This document shows, piece by piece, positions 11,537 to 23,782 of a DNA stretch of 64,000 bases (positions are counted from its first letter, which is position 1; the number at the start of each line of letters is the position of its first letter). Source of the DNA: Datisca glomerata (taxonomy: Eukaryota; Streptophyta; Magnoliopsida; Cucurbitales; Datiscaceae); the NCBI GenBank assembly GCA_003255025.1, contig QANY01003944.1, positions 866,220 to 930,219 on the forward strand. Direction: 5' to 3'. The notes under the pieces are model-generated. The model was not told where the DNA came from and did not search any database. It saw nothing but the letters and a program-made list of their open reading frames with translations. A program made the position numbers and the translations under genes.

Positions 11537-11708
11537 GGCATAATCTTGTCTCCCGTTATCAACAAGATGTCTCCCACTCACGGAGGACAACACAACTATT
11601 TTAAAAAAGTAGCTCTCCATTAACAGAAAATGACAAATCTACTTTTCATAAAGTAGATTCCCACTCTGTAAAGTAAAGATGATAAGGATGAACGACTCCC
11701 ACTCATCC
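11537..11708 (+). repeat. Inverted fragment of the pararetrovirus leader
   Basis: These 170 bp are the reverse complement of about 6992-7158 in copy B (and of the matching part of copy A near 125-295). Shared words include GTAGCTCTCCATTAACAGAA and GACTCCCACTCATCCA. The junction at 11,536/11,537 therefore joins a capsid-region end to leader sequence in the opposite orientation, a rearrangement typical of integrated pararetroviruses. Confidence 0.8.
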
Positions 11709-11898
11709 ATTGACCAGCATGCCATTAGGCATGCACGCTATGTGGGGAAAAGCTTCTCGGTAGTTTCATTGGGTATGGACAGTACTGCCTTTGTACCGAC
11801 GAACCCACCTCTAAAGGACCTAAATATTCTATCCCAAATAGCCTGTAAGCCTAAATCTTTAGCCTTCCCAAAGTACAATAAGGTCTTCAAGAACTTAA
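11709..11898. other. Unassigned sequence between virus array and solo LTR
   Basis: A short spacer that does not match the viral copies. An open frame runs through it on the plus strand to 11,918, but it crosses from viral leader sequence into the LTR, so it is not a gene. It may be pre-integration host DNA or the start of the LINE. Confidence 0.4.
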
Positions 11899-13726
11899 TG
11901 TTGGAATTATGTCCATAAAGTTGGGTGTAATAACTGTTTATGAGTATTTAGTTATTTCTCAAACATTTTCTATTACTGAATTTAATGAATGAGTTGAAGT
12001 TTTTCTATTCTTTAAAGTGTTTTATAATTTACTTAAGTCCTGGAACTATTTTCAACGTCAGAAGAGTAAAGACTGATGGGCCTTACAGACAAACTCTTCT
12101 GAAATAGTTCCGAATATTATTCGTAGTCTTAGGATCGACTGGGTAATTGAGCCTGATTACGACTGTTAGATTGAACCAAATGATTTCGGTCTTGGGGTAA
12201 GTGAGTGGAGACTCTAACGGTTGACTTATACATGTTGTGGAACATGTTTAATAGTCCAGTGGAGTAAAGCCATTTATCAAGCTCTAAAACTAATTGTTAC
12301 ACCTTAAATGTATTTTTATAATCATCTTAATCCTGAGGTGAATACAAAACTTGACCTAGTTAGTTACGATATTTGATACGTCAAACGAGTGAGTTCAAAT
12401 TGTCGTACAATACATTGACTGTTGGGATCGTGATTCAACTATATTGGAGTTGCGTGATTCTCAAATATGAAAATTCGTGGTTAGATTGCAATATGTAACA
12501 ATATCACTTTATGCTTTATTGATGAGTGTATGAATAAATCAACATAGCCATGTATTCGATGAAATGAATCATTGAATAAGACATGGGGAATTGTATAAGA
12601 CAATTCAATATTATGTCTTTCTTATTCACAATCAATATAAAAGTTGAGGAAATAATAACAAGAATGGTAAAATAATAATTTTACATCTTACTCTTGTTAC
12701 TGTAATTCACGAAGGGTAATACGTTACATATTCTTGGACCATGAAATAAAAGTGCTTTTTTGCACCAATAGAAAATGTAGCAATCGTACGATATCAAAAT
12801 TAAATTGGTTGAGAATTTATAGAGATAAATTCACCGAGTAATTGAGTCCTATAGCTTTATTCATGTGGGTTCATTCGGTCTTAGTAGTAGCTTATAAGGA
12901 TAGGAATTAAAACAATACTAGTTGGACCAAAAACATGTTTTAGACCAATATATATTTCTTGAACCCATATGTGATGAGTGTTGTCACTTAATAAGTGATA
13001 ATTAAGTCATTAATGTTCAAATTAATTAATTGGTTATTTTATTTTTTATTGAATAATTAGTATATAAAATTATTTAATTAATTGATGGAGATCAATTTAA
13101 TTTATGAATTTTGAATTGATGAACTTGGACACAATATTGACTTTAATGGGTGATGTAATTTTCGACAATTATAGATTATGGGGGTGAATTTCAGAAATTA
13201 CACATATATGAGTATATGTGAAAATTCTAAAATTTTATATAATTGGGTGATAGCATTAGGGTTGCCTCACTAATTATATTTTGATATAAACTCTAACACA
13301 GTGCGTGATCATACAGAGCTGAGAAAAGAGTTGCTCTCCCTCCTCCATGCTTGCCGCTGAAATACACTAGAGGAAAAGAGATTTTTGATTTTTCTTACTT
13401 ATTTTGAGAGCTTACACTCAATTCTAGATCAATATCCTATTGAGATATACTTCTGAATCCTACGGGTGATTATTGGTGTGAAAACTAATTTAAGTTCTAC
13501 GAAGAACGCGAGACGACTAATAAGATTCCACCAAATCAGAATTTCTCTGATACAAGAAAATAGTTTCTACCTCTTTTGAATAGGTTTAGCTTTGTACGCA
13601 TAATCGGATGTATGGTTTTAATATTTAATATGATTAAATATGTTGATGTAAATTTTTTTTATATTCCTCCCACGAACTGTTCGTGGTTCAATGATTTTTC
13701 CTCAAATTTTAAAATCTAATCCAACA
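11899..13726 (+). mobile_element. Solo LTR, Ty1/copia type
   Basis: The block begins TGTTGGA and ends TCCAACA, the inverted terminal dinucleotides and extended palindrome usual for copia LTRs, and is 1,828 bp long. Flanking 5-mers are CTTAA (11,894-11,898) and CTTGA (13,727-13,731), a target duplication with one mismatch. No primer site follows and no gag-pol is associated, so it is a solo LTR left by recombination. It has no coding capacity. AT-rich filler occupies 12,600-13,250. Orientation is inferred from the promoter-proximal to 3'-end look of its sequence. Confidence 0.65.
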
Positions 13727-14014
13727 CTTGAACTATATGCATTCACACAAGGTTTCCATAAAAACAACGAAGCTTCACCCCCCCCCCCCCACTGGAGATA
13801 AGACTACTCTCTCATTACTGGAGCACAACAAAGTTTATGATGAGCTGTGTACTACTTCTTCTAGTCCTACAAAGCAAGATGGAACCTAGGCTGATAAGGT
13901 CAAAATAACCAAATGCAGAAGTTGTACTTGGCTTATGAAGAGACCACCAATTTTTAAACCTGAGAGAATCACAGTCATGTTCCTAGAGTATGTTACCAAG
14001 GACAACTTTTGTAG

Positions 14015-14570
14015 ATGGGAATGCTACTGCGTGGGTTTTCTTGTGGGAAAATAGCTCCCTTGCACCTGGTCAGAAAGCTTACCATGCCATTCTGGAAAAA
14101 TAGGGGCTTGGTTGATTTTTCGGCCAGTAAGGGACTTTTCTACTTCAGATTTCAATCCAATGAAGAGATGGAGTTGTTTATGGAGGATAGGCCTTGGCAC
14201 TTGCTTGGTAAACTAGTGAGTTTAAAACCCTGGCAACCTAACATTATTTTCTCTAAGAAGAAGGTGGACACAATACCTATTTGGGTCAAGCTCTGGAATG
14301 TCTCGGTTGAGCTTTGGTCTGAGGAAGCCCTAGGGCATATTGGTAGTGCTGTGGGGAAGCCCTTGTACACTGATTCCTTAACTGCAAGAGGGGTTTGGAA
14401 AGTTTATGCTCATATCTATGTGGAGATCAAGGTCCAAACCAGGATAGTTGAGCATTTTGACATTGACATGGGATTAGAGGGATGGGACCCATCATAGTGA
14501 GCGTGGAATATGAGGGTCTACCAAAGAGATGCCCCAAGTGCTCCTACTTTGGCCATGATTGTGAGTACAC
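14015..14570 (+). pseudogene. LINE ORF1, DUF4283-like nucleic-acid-binding protein
   Basis: A 160-codon open frame begins near an ATG at 14,015 and contains the DUF4283 pattern of plant L1 ORF1: a KGLFYFRFQSNEEME strand, WHLLGKLVSLKPWQP and PIWVKLWNVSVELW. After a frame change at 14,497 the sequence VSVEYEGLPKRCPKC and FGH follows, a zinc-knuckle remnant whose last cysteine is out of place. The product would coat LINE RNA. It is disrupted downstream by proline-rich sequence and short imperfect repeats (14,640-14,760). Confidence 0.7.
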
Positions 14571-15203
14571 CCCCATTTCAAAAAATAAACCAACTCAACC
14601 CTCCACACCCACCTCTCATCCACCAAATGATGCCTAGCTCTCAAGTCTCCTTCTGAGCACATGCCTTCCCTTAAATCAATCATTGATCCCCCCTACCCCT
14701 CTCCCAAGTCTCCTTCTGAGCACATGCCTTCCCCCAAATCAATCCTTGATCCCCCTACCCCACTCGACCCCACTCCCCCTACCCCAACCTTATCCACCGC
14801 TGAAGCCCAATGGATAGTGGTCACGTCCAAGAAAGCTACAAAGGAAAAAAAGACATTTAAACCTCCTAGTTTGGCTCTAGCCATTATTCCACCTTGGAAG
14901 AGGGGGAGTTTGGTTCTCCACTACAAATTTAGCCAATCAATACTCAAATAATTGAGGAGACTATGAAGAGGGTGAATAAGGTTCCTATAGCCTAAATTTC
15001 CACTATTCCAGTTGATATCCCTGATCTCACTAACCTGACCAGGGACTCTTTCTAAGCCCACCTACCTCGCTTCATTGCTTCCACGCTTGGCTCCAATTCA
15101 AGTAAAAGGAATAAGAAAAAGAAGAAAGGTGGTCAGGTCACACCTCATCCCGCAAAGAAGGAAGGCAAATGTATTCACAGTGGGGCCCCTACCCCATCAT
15201 CAC

Positions 15204-15409
15204 ATGTTTAATATAGCTGCTTGGAATGTTAGAGGCCTCAATGGAACCCTAAAGTAAGCTGATGTTAGGAAGTTGTGCATAGATTTCAATCTGTCTATCT
15301 GCTCAATCATTGAAACCATAGTCAAGGCATCTAAGTTTCAACATATGTGTGAAAGTATTTTTCCTAATTAGCAAGTTGTGATCAATTACCAATCTACTCA
15401 GGGTGGAAA
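15204..15409 (+). pseudogene. LINE ORF2 5' part, endonuclease N-terminus
   Basis: From the ATG at 15,204 the frame reads NIAAWNVRGLN, the first conserved block of the apurinic-like endonuclease of plant L1 elements, which nicks target DNA for target-primed reverse transcription. Stops occur at the lysine-to-TAA change near 15,254 and again further on. The reading is cut at 15,409 by the copia LTR and continues with a GRIWVAW-type block at 23,783. Confidence 0.7.
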
Positions 15410-17649
15410 TGTTGGTCGTCGCGGCGCGTGCGCGGCTGAAGAGTGTGGCGCAAGGCCATTTTAAAAAATAAGTTTTTAATAAAAATAAAAAATTTTAATA
15501 AATTAAAATCATGCAACGCTATGATAACCAAAATAAACTTTTACTGAAAAATATTTCCAAACAGTTAGGATTCATTATATATTTATGTATTAAATTTACA
15601 ACATACAATGTTAGAAATCATATACATCTTATAATCTAAATCAGGTGTTTTCATGAAACCAATCGATTCTTTGTTCCTACGAAGTCGTCCCAACGATTAG
15701 AAGACTTTGAGATCCACACCAATATCTTCCAAGTCAATCATCAACGCACTAGGACGTGTGTGGGCACGTAGAACATAACGAAGACACTTTTTTATCTCTA
15801 GATGTACCCAACACATGAGATCTAGAGATTTGACTGAGAATGAATTTTGTGAGACGATTCTCTAAAAGAACGTGATGATTATTCTTTTAGAAATTTCGAT
15901 TAACTTTTAATTGCAGAAAAATCACTCCTTGATAAATTGTGTTCTTCTCTAAACTCTTGATAGATGAACTAATTCTCTCATTCTACTGATTGATTGATTC
16001 TGCATTGATTCATACATCTGAGGCCATCATAATAATATATGTATATTTTTCTTCATAATGGCGTATCAAATATTTTAGGATAATTAAAATAATATTTTTA
16101 GTTATAAAATTGTCAATAGTAATGGGACCCACTGCTATTGTGCACAACTACAGTGTCACATGACACTGTATGGTGCCGTGAGGCAGCACAATGCGTCACG
16201 ACACTTTACCTCACGGCACCACTGTAGTGTCATGTGGCACTATAGTGTTGCACACCCACTACTAACACGTGCCAATTACTTCGAATTAAATATTTATTTT
16301 AATCAAATTAAATATCTAGATATTTGTTAATTCAAAATTAACATATTTGATTATCTATATCAATTAAATTATCTGTTATTTCGCAAATAACAGATTTAGT
16401 TGATCTAAATTATTATCTCATAATAATTTAATTATTTAATTTCACAAATTAGATATTTTATCTCATTTATCGATAATTAGAAAAAATTAATAATTATTTA
16501 TATACATATTAATTCCTAAAATTATATTTATATATAAATTATTAATTAATTAATCATATATAATTATTCTATAATTATGTACTTGCCCCAGAATAAAATT
16601 TTTTTACAAGTAAGTCTTTTTCTCATGCCCTGAAATATATACATCCTAGACTGCTAGTACGAAGGTGACTTGGGGATCATAGACCAATAATCCTAAGCTC
16701 CAATAAATGAGATTATTAATTTAACTTTTTAATTAAATAATCTTATTTATTAATTTTATGATTACTCCACTATAAATATCAAATTGCACTCTTAGAGATT
16801 ATAGATAGTATTTATAGAGTATTCTCATGTATTCCATGATATAATCATTTCACGTAGTTCTGTCTTCTAATTATTGGTTAGTAAATTAGAATTGGTCAAA
16901 AATATCATTTTACCCTTCTAATTACCTATTGATCCTTAAGTACCATTAGTCCACTAGTGAATGACTAATTAATAATTTTATTATAAACTTAAGCTCAATA
17001 ACCATTCAGTTCCATAATTAGCACTTAAGGGAACTAATATACAATCTGTTAAGAAAGTTTGGATTTCAAATCTTGTTACATCATATTCTTAGCCATCAAT
17101 ATCACTGAATCTTCAAAACAAACGTCACTAGCATGTTTTACGAACAAACCTCAATGAGCAAATAAAAAGATCCAGTAAACATGCATAGGAGTTCACGACT
17201 ACTCAAAATTCAGACTGATCTACGTATGATCATCGAATTGATGTATATTAAATCTTTATGATAAACGACATGTTGATAAAGATATTAATTCGCATCGGTT
17301 TAGTCATACATAATCTCATTATATAAAGTACTTTCACTAAGATGTCTATCAACATCAATGATCCGGATCTAGATCATATGCATTCATAATGGTTAGTCAA
17401 TCGTACTAGCAACCATTCATTAAAGATTTCATACTTTAATATATAGCTGACAATTTTATTCATTATATATGATCTTAATCCACTTGTACTAATGCAAGAT
17501 CATCGTCCAATTAATGAATATGAAATGTTCATATACTTATATAAATTATTCAACAATAATTTAAAAGAAGAATGATAAGAAAATGTAATGCTCATTAAAT
17601 TTCATATCAAAATGTCAATACACATGATTTGAGGGCATAACCCCCAAGA
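15410..17649 (-). repeat. Copia 3' LTR (left)
   Basis: This LTR is 2,240 bp, begins TGTTGG and ends CCAAGA, where the expected terminal CCAACA carries one change. Compared with the right LTR it has about 270 extra bases (15,873-16,150) and only one copy of the short-hairpin block (16,140-16,260). Confidence 0.85.
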
Positions 17650-17690
17650 ATCTGCCACTTTCCCTAAAGAAAATGTGGTTTCTCTCCTAA

Positions 17691-20600
17691 TCACATGTTA
17701 CTCATGTTACCCTCAAATGACTTCGTAGAAAGTGTCTTTGAAAAAAAATCTACCAGGTTTTGTTCCGACGCTATCTTCATAACAGTCACATCCCCTTGAT
17801 GTACGATCTCTCTTACAAGATGATATTTCCTCTCTATGTGCTTGCCCCTCTTACGACTCCTCAGTTTTTTGAAATTCGTTACCGCCTCAATGTTGTCATA
17901 GTACAAGATCAGTGGCTTGTCCATATCTGGAACTACTTTCAGATCAGTATAGAACTTTTGAGTCATACCGTTTCTTTTACAGCTTCACAAGCCGTTATAT
18001 ATTTGGCTTCCATTATGGAATCTACAATGCTGGAGTGTTTGGTATTTCTCCAGACTGCAGCTCCTCCACCTAGGGTGAATACTGATCCAAATGTTGACTT
18101 TTGACTGTCTCTGTTTGACTGAAAATTAGAATCAGTATATCCACTGGGGTTCAGGTCTCTACCTGAATAAACAAGCATATAGTTTCTCGTTCTCCTAATA
18201 TACTTGATAATGTTCTTTACTGCAATTCAGTGTTCTAAACCTGGATTCGATTGATAACGACTGACAATTCTCACTGCATAACAGATGTCTGGTCTCGTAC
18301 ACAACATATCATACATGAGACTTCCAACTGCTGAAGCATAGGAAACCTTTCTCATGTCTTCTTCCTCATGAGGTGTCTTAGGAGATTGTTCCTTGGAGAG
18401 ACAATTCCATGTATGGTCGATAGTTAACCTTTCTTTAAATTCTCCTTAGAGAATCTCTCTAGCACCTTATCAATATAAGATGCCTGAGAAAGTCTCAAGA
18501 GCTTGTTCTTTCTATCCCTTAGGATTTGGATGACTAGAACATACCTCGCTTCTCCCAAATCTTTCATTTAGAATTTCTCAGTTAGCCACTTCTTTATTTT
18601 TGACAGAATTTCTACATCATTCCCAATTAGTAGAATATCGTCAATATAAAGAACTAAGAAAACTACTAACTTATCTTTGATATATTTATAAACACAGACT
18701 TCATCAACATTTTGCTCGAAGCCATTAGTCTTTATAATCTTATCAAAAGTAAGATTCCAAGATCTAGATGTTTGCTTTAATCCATAAATGGATTTAAGTA
18801 ACTTGCATACTTTCTGATCTTTCCCCTTTAGTACGAACCATTCTGGTTGCATCATATAGATGCTTTCTTCAAGAGAGTCATTAAGAAAAGTTGTCTTGAC
18901 ATCCATTTGTCATATCTCATAGTCAAAACTAGCGACTATGGACAAAATATGCGAATAGATTTTAGCATTGTCACATGGGAGAATGTCTCTTCACAATCGA
19001 CTCTCTCACTTTCTGTATAGCCCTTGGCTACTAACCATGCCTTAAAAGTCTATATTTTCTCATTTGCACCTCTTTTATTCTTGAAAATCTATTTACATCC
19101 AATGGGCCTGACATCTTCAGGTGGAACTGCAAGTTCCCCGACGAAATTGGAATATATAGATTTCATATCCTGGTTCATGGCTTCTTGCCATTTCTCATTT
19201 TCAGGATCATCCATTCCGCCTTCATAAAATAATGGATCTTCCTTATCAGTGTTTAACACCGGGACAAGTGCTTCTATTTCATAGTGAACTGGTTGTCTCA
19301 CAATCCTCCCACTATGACGTTGCACCGGGGATTCATTTGCAGGAACTGTGGCGTCTCTTGTTTGTCATTTATCAGTAAAAATTGAAGGTGGTATGATCTC
19401 ATCACCCGCTAACTCCTCGAGAACTAATTTGCTACGAGGTTTGTAGTTTTGCATATAGTCATGCTCAAGGAAGGTTGCATTTGTCGACACAAACACATTT
19501 TGATCCTTGTGACTATGAAAGTACTCACCCTTAGTCTCTGGAGCATAGCCTACGAATGCATACCTCATACATTGAGTCTAATTTTTTGGTCTTCGATCTA
19601 AGAACGTGAGCAGGACACCTCCATACACGGAAATGACACAAACTAGGTTCAGAGCCATTCCATAACTCTAAAGGTGTCTTGCTTACAGACATAGAGGGCA
19701 CTACATTCAAAATGTAAGTTGTTGTGTGTAATGCATATTCCTAGAATGTAAGTGATAGTGGTGAGTAGCTTAACATTGACCTAACCATATCCAATAAGGT
19801 TCGGTTTCTCCTCTCTGCAACACATTTTGTTGTGGTGTTCCAGGTGCTGTGAGTTGAGATAGAATTCCACACACCAACAAATAATCCTTGAATTCTAAAT
19901 TCAAGTATTCACCGTCTCGATCAGATCGAAGGGTTTTTAATAATTTACCTAATTATTTTTCAACTTCAGCTTTGAAGTCTTTAACTTTTCAAAAGTTTCA
20001 AACTTTCTTTGCATTAGGTAAGTATAACCATATCTTGAGTAATCGTCAATAAAAGTGGTGAAATACTCATACCCACCTCTAACTTATACACGGATTGGTC
20101 CACAGACATCACAATTTACTAGCTCAAGTGGTTCCTTGGCTCTTTGGCCCTTTCCAGTGAAAGGTCTCTTGGTCATTTTATCTCTAAACAGGATTCACAA
20201 ACAATAAGAGTTCCAACACTTAGTTCTCTCAAAGCACCATGATTTGTTAACCTATATAACCTATCTAAATTAATATGTCTCCACCTAAGATGTCAAAGAT
20301 ATGTGTTATCATCATCGTGAGAAACTCTTTGTCGTTTGTTACTTTTAGGTTTTGCTACTTTAAATAATTCAAAATTATTTAACGCGTGTTCAGTCAGTTT
20401 AAGCACAGACAATCTGTTTATAAATCTCTTTATTAATAAAAAAAACTTTGAATAATTGTTCTTGTAAAAATGAAAGAGAAATCAAATTTCTCAAAAATCC
20501 AGAAATATAATAATCATCATCCAAAACTAAATAATTATATCCAAAAATTAAAAAAATTGTCCCTAATGCTCTAGCTAACACGAGCGCATCACTGTCAACT

Positions 20601-21660
20601 CCCAAAATGACCTCGCGATCAGCCAGTTCTCTTGACGAATCAAGCATATGCAAAGAAGAATATACACGGTTAATGACCCCCAAATCAAGTATCCAGGATG
20701 ACAAATCATATTTCACTAAGAAAGCTTCAAGTACAAGTAAATCATATTTACCTTTCTTTTTCAGCTCAGAAAGATACTTATTATAGTTTCTCTTCTAATG
20801 ACCTTCAACCCCACAATGAAAACGTTTCCCTTGGGAATGCTGACTTTCTTGTTCTTCTTGGCTTTTGGTGATTTCTTGACTTTCTTCCCTTTCTTGTTCT
20901 TACCTTTGTCCTTATCATTGTTCTTCTTCCTTTTCTTGTTCTCAACAATATTGGAAGAATGCTTTTGCTCAATAACATTTGCCTCGCTCTCTTTGGTCAT
21001 TCTAAGGTTCAGTGACTCAAAAGTTTACAATTCATTCAACAATTAGGTCATGTTGAATTGTAACTTGTTCATAATATAGTTGATCGTGAATACAGAAAAC
21101 GTTGGTGCAAGTGACTCAAGTATAATGCTATCTTGAGTCTGCTCATCAATGATCACCCTATGTACTTCTATCTCACGCATTATGTTGATCATGTTTAAAA
21201 CACATTCTCGCACAGAAGCACCCTTTCTCATCTTAGTTGTCATATAGATCCAAGTGACCTCATAATGACTTTGATCAGACTACTGCCTAAACATCGTCTG
21301 TAAAGATTCCATAATCTCATAGGCAGTCTATATGCTTTCATGCACGAATAGTAAATTTCCATGAACGGTAAAACTCCGCGAACGGTAAATTCCGCCATTC
21401 GTCTTGTGCGTTCTTCATCATCTTTCTATCAAAATAATTACAATAAATATTCAAAATTAAAATTACAAAAATTTCTACGCCCCAAAACAACTTACACAAG
21501 ATCTAAGAAAAAATAAAATGAACAAAGCCTAACCCAATAATCACCATACAATTAAGATCCATTATTTTCCATACATTCACAAAACATAATCATCTATTCA
21601 TTCATACATATCTCATATTATATGAATAATGCAAGAAAATCCACACATCATTTAACACAT
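17691..21660 (-). pseudogene. Copia gag-pol remnant
   Basis: From right to left on the minus strand: a gag (UBN2-like) fragment at 21,043-21,243; a lysine-rich tail and zinc knuckle at 20,761-21,000, in which a Cys, a Trp and the last Cys are altered (one to a stop); a protease at 20,399-20,716 whose active-site DSG has become DLG; integrase around 19,900-20,330; reverse transcriptase at 18,568-19,325 with catalytic YIDD at 18,637-18,648; and RNase H at 17,691-18,178, ending before the purine tract. Together these would make the capsid, process it, copy the RNA and integrate it. Stops and frameshifts throughout, plus the lost protease and zinc residues, make it defective. Confidence 0.85.
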
Positions 21661-21676
21661 AAAATATATAAAGATC

Positions 21677-21688
21677 ACTCTGATACCA
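21677..21688 (-). promoter_or_regulatory. Copia primer binding site (tRNA-iMet)
   Basis: The minus strand reads TGGTATCAGAGT two bases inside the end of the 5' LTR, complementary to initiator methionine tRNA. It fixes the element's direction as minus. Confidence 0.85.
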
Positions 21689-21690
21689 CT

Positions 21691-23782
21691 TGTTGGTCGC
21701 GGTGGCGCGTGCGCGGCGGAAGAGTGTGGCGCAAGACCAAATTAAAATTTAATTTTTCAATAAAAATCAAATCTTTTAATAAAACAAAATCACGCAACGT
21801 TACGATAACCAAATGTTTTTTTTATTGAAAACCATTTTTTCAGCCAGTCAGGATCTATTATATATTTATATATTAAATTTACAACATACAAGGTTAGGAA
21901 TCATATACCTCTTGTAGTCTAAATCAAGCGTCTTCATGAAACCAATCGATTCTCCGTTCCCACGAAATCGTTCCAATGATAAGCAGCCGAGATCCACACC
22001 AAGATCTTCCAAATCAATCTTCAAAGCACTAGGACATGTGTGAGCACATATAATATAACAAAAGATATTTTTCTGTCTCCAAATGTACTCAACACATGAG
22101 ATCTAGGGATTTTACTAAAAAAGACTTTTGTGAGACGATTATCTAAAAGAACGTGATGCCACATGGCACTGCAGTGTGTCGTGACGCAGCACAATGCCTC
22201 ATGACACCACTGTAGTGCCACGCACTACAGTGTTGCACACCCACTACTGTAGTGCCACATGGCACTGTAGTGTGCCGTGACGCAGCACAATGTCTCATGA
22301 CACCACTGTAGTGCCACGCACTACAGTGTTGCACACCCACTACTGTAGTGCCACATGGCACTACAGTAGTCCATATAAATCTCTGATGCTCAATTATTGA
22401 TTGACACGTGGCTATAATTATGTATTAAATATTTATTTTAATCAAATTAAATATCTAGATATTTGTTAATTCAAAATTAACATATCTAATTATCCCTATC
22501 AATTAAATTATCTGTTATTTCACAAATAATAGATTTAGTTGATCCAAATTTTTATTTCTTAATAATTTAATTAACTAATTTCATAAATTAGATATTTTAT
22601 CTCACTTATCGATAATTAAAAAATTGATAATTATATATATATATATATATATATATTAAATCCAAAAATAATATACATATAAATAATTTAATTAATTAAT
22701 TAATCATATATAAGATCTCATAATTATGTACTTGCCCCAGAATAAAAATTCTTTTGCAAGTAAGTTATTTTTTCATGTCCTAAAATATCCATAGCCTAGA
22801 CTGCGTAGTACAGATGTGACTTAGAAGCTATGGACCTATAATAATAAGCTCAAATAAATCAGATTATTAATTAAACTCTTTAATTAAATAATCTTATTTA
22901 TTAATTTCATTATTACTCCACTATAAATATGAAATTACACTCTTAGAGATTATAGATTGTATTTATATAGTATTCTCATGTAGTCCGCTGATATAATCCT
23001 TTCATGTAGTTCTATCCTCCAACTATTGATTTGTAAATTAGAACAAGTCAAATTACTATTTTACCCTTTTAATTACCTCTTGATCCTTAAGTACCATTAA
23101 TCCACTAATCAATGACTAATTTATAATCTTATTATAAATTTAAGCTCAATAACCATTCAGTTTTAGAATTAACACTTAAGGGAACTAATATATGATCCGT
23201 TAGGAAAGTTTGGATTCCAAATCTTGTAAGATCATGTTCCCAGCCATCCATATCACTGCTCCAAAACAAAAGTCACTAGCCTATTTTACAAACAAACATT
23301 AATGAGTGAATCAAATCCAGTAAATATGCATAGGAGTTCATGACTACTTAGGATTTAAATTGATCTACATATGATCGTCGAATTGATGTGTATTAAATCT
23401 TTATGATAAACAACATGTTGATAAAGATATTAATTCACATCGATTCAGTCATATATAATCTCATTATATTAAGTACATTCACTAAGATGTCTATCCACAT
23501 CAATGATCTGGATCTAGATCACATGCATTCATAATACTTAGTGAACCGTACTAGCTACCATTCATTAAAGTTTCCATACTTAAATATGTTGCTAAAATTT
23601 TTACATCTTAACCCTCTCGTTCTAATACAAGATCATAATCTCATTAATTAATATGGAGTTTTCAGATATTTAGATAAATTATTCAACAATAATTTAAAAG
23701 AACAATTATAAGAAAATGGAACGCTCATTAAATTTCATATCAAATTGTCAATACACATGTTTTGAGGGCATAACCCCCAACA
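21691..23782 (-). repeat. Copia 5' LTR (right)
   Basis: This LTR is 2,092 bp, begins TGTTGG and ends CCAACA. It lacks about 270 bp present in the left LTR and instead has a 96-bp tandem duplication (22,158-22,370). An AT dinucleotide run is at 22,634-22,656. Confidence 0.85.
22158..22370. repeat. 96-bp tandem repeat with hairpins in the copia 5' LTR
   Basis: The word GCCACATGGCACT starts at 22,158, 22,254 and 22,350, giving two full 96-bp units and a partial third. Each unit is rich in small inverted repeats. The last one, 22,341-22,368, has perfect 13-bp arms (TACTGTAGTGCCA) around a 2-base centre. Confidence 0.9.

Larger units (their letters stand above)
15410..23782 (-). mobile_element. 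Ty1/copia LTR retrotransposon, complete but inactive
   Basis: A nested, minus-strand element of 8,373 bp. LTRs are at 15,410-17,649 and 21,691-23,782 and start with the same GC-rich TGTTGGTCG end. A tRNA-iMet primer site sits directly inside the right LTR and a purine-rich tract inside the left one. Between them lie gag, protease, integrase, reverse transcriptase and RNase H in copia order on the minus strand. The flanks GGAAA (15,405-15,409) and GGAAG (23,783-23,787) look like a 5-bp target duplication with one change. The LTRs are visibly diverged with several indels, so the insertion is old. Confidence 0.88.

Noticed and set aside
20798..21046. Phenylalanine-rich plus-strand frame
   Set aside because: It is antisense to the lysine-rich copia gag tail.
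22143..22361. 72-codon frame with repeated peptide
   Set aside because: It is a by-product of the 96-bp tandem repeat in the copia LTR.
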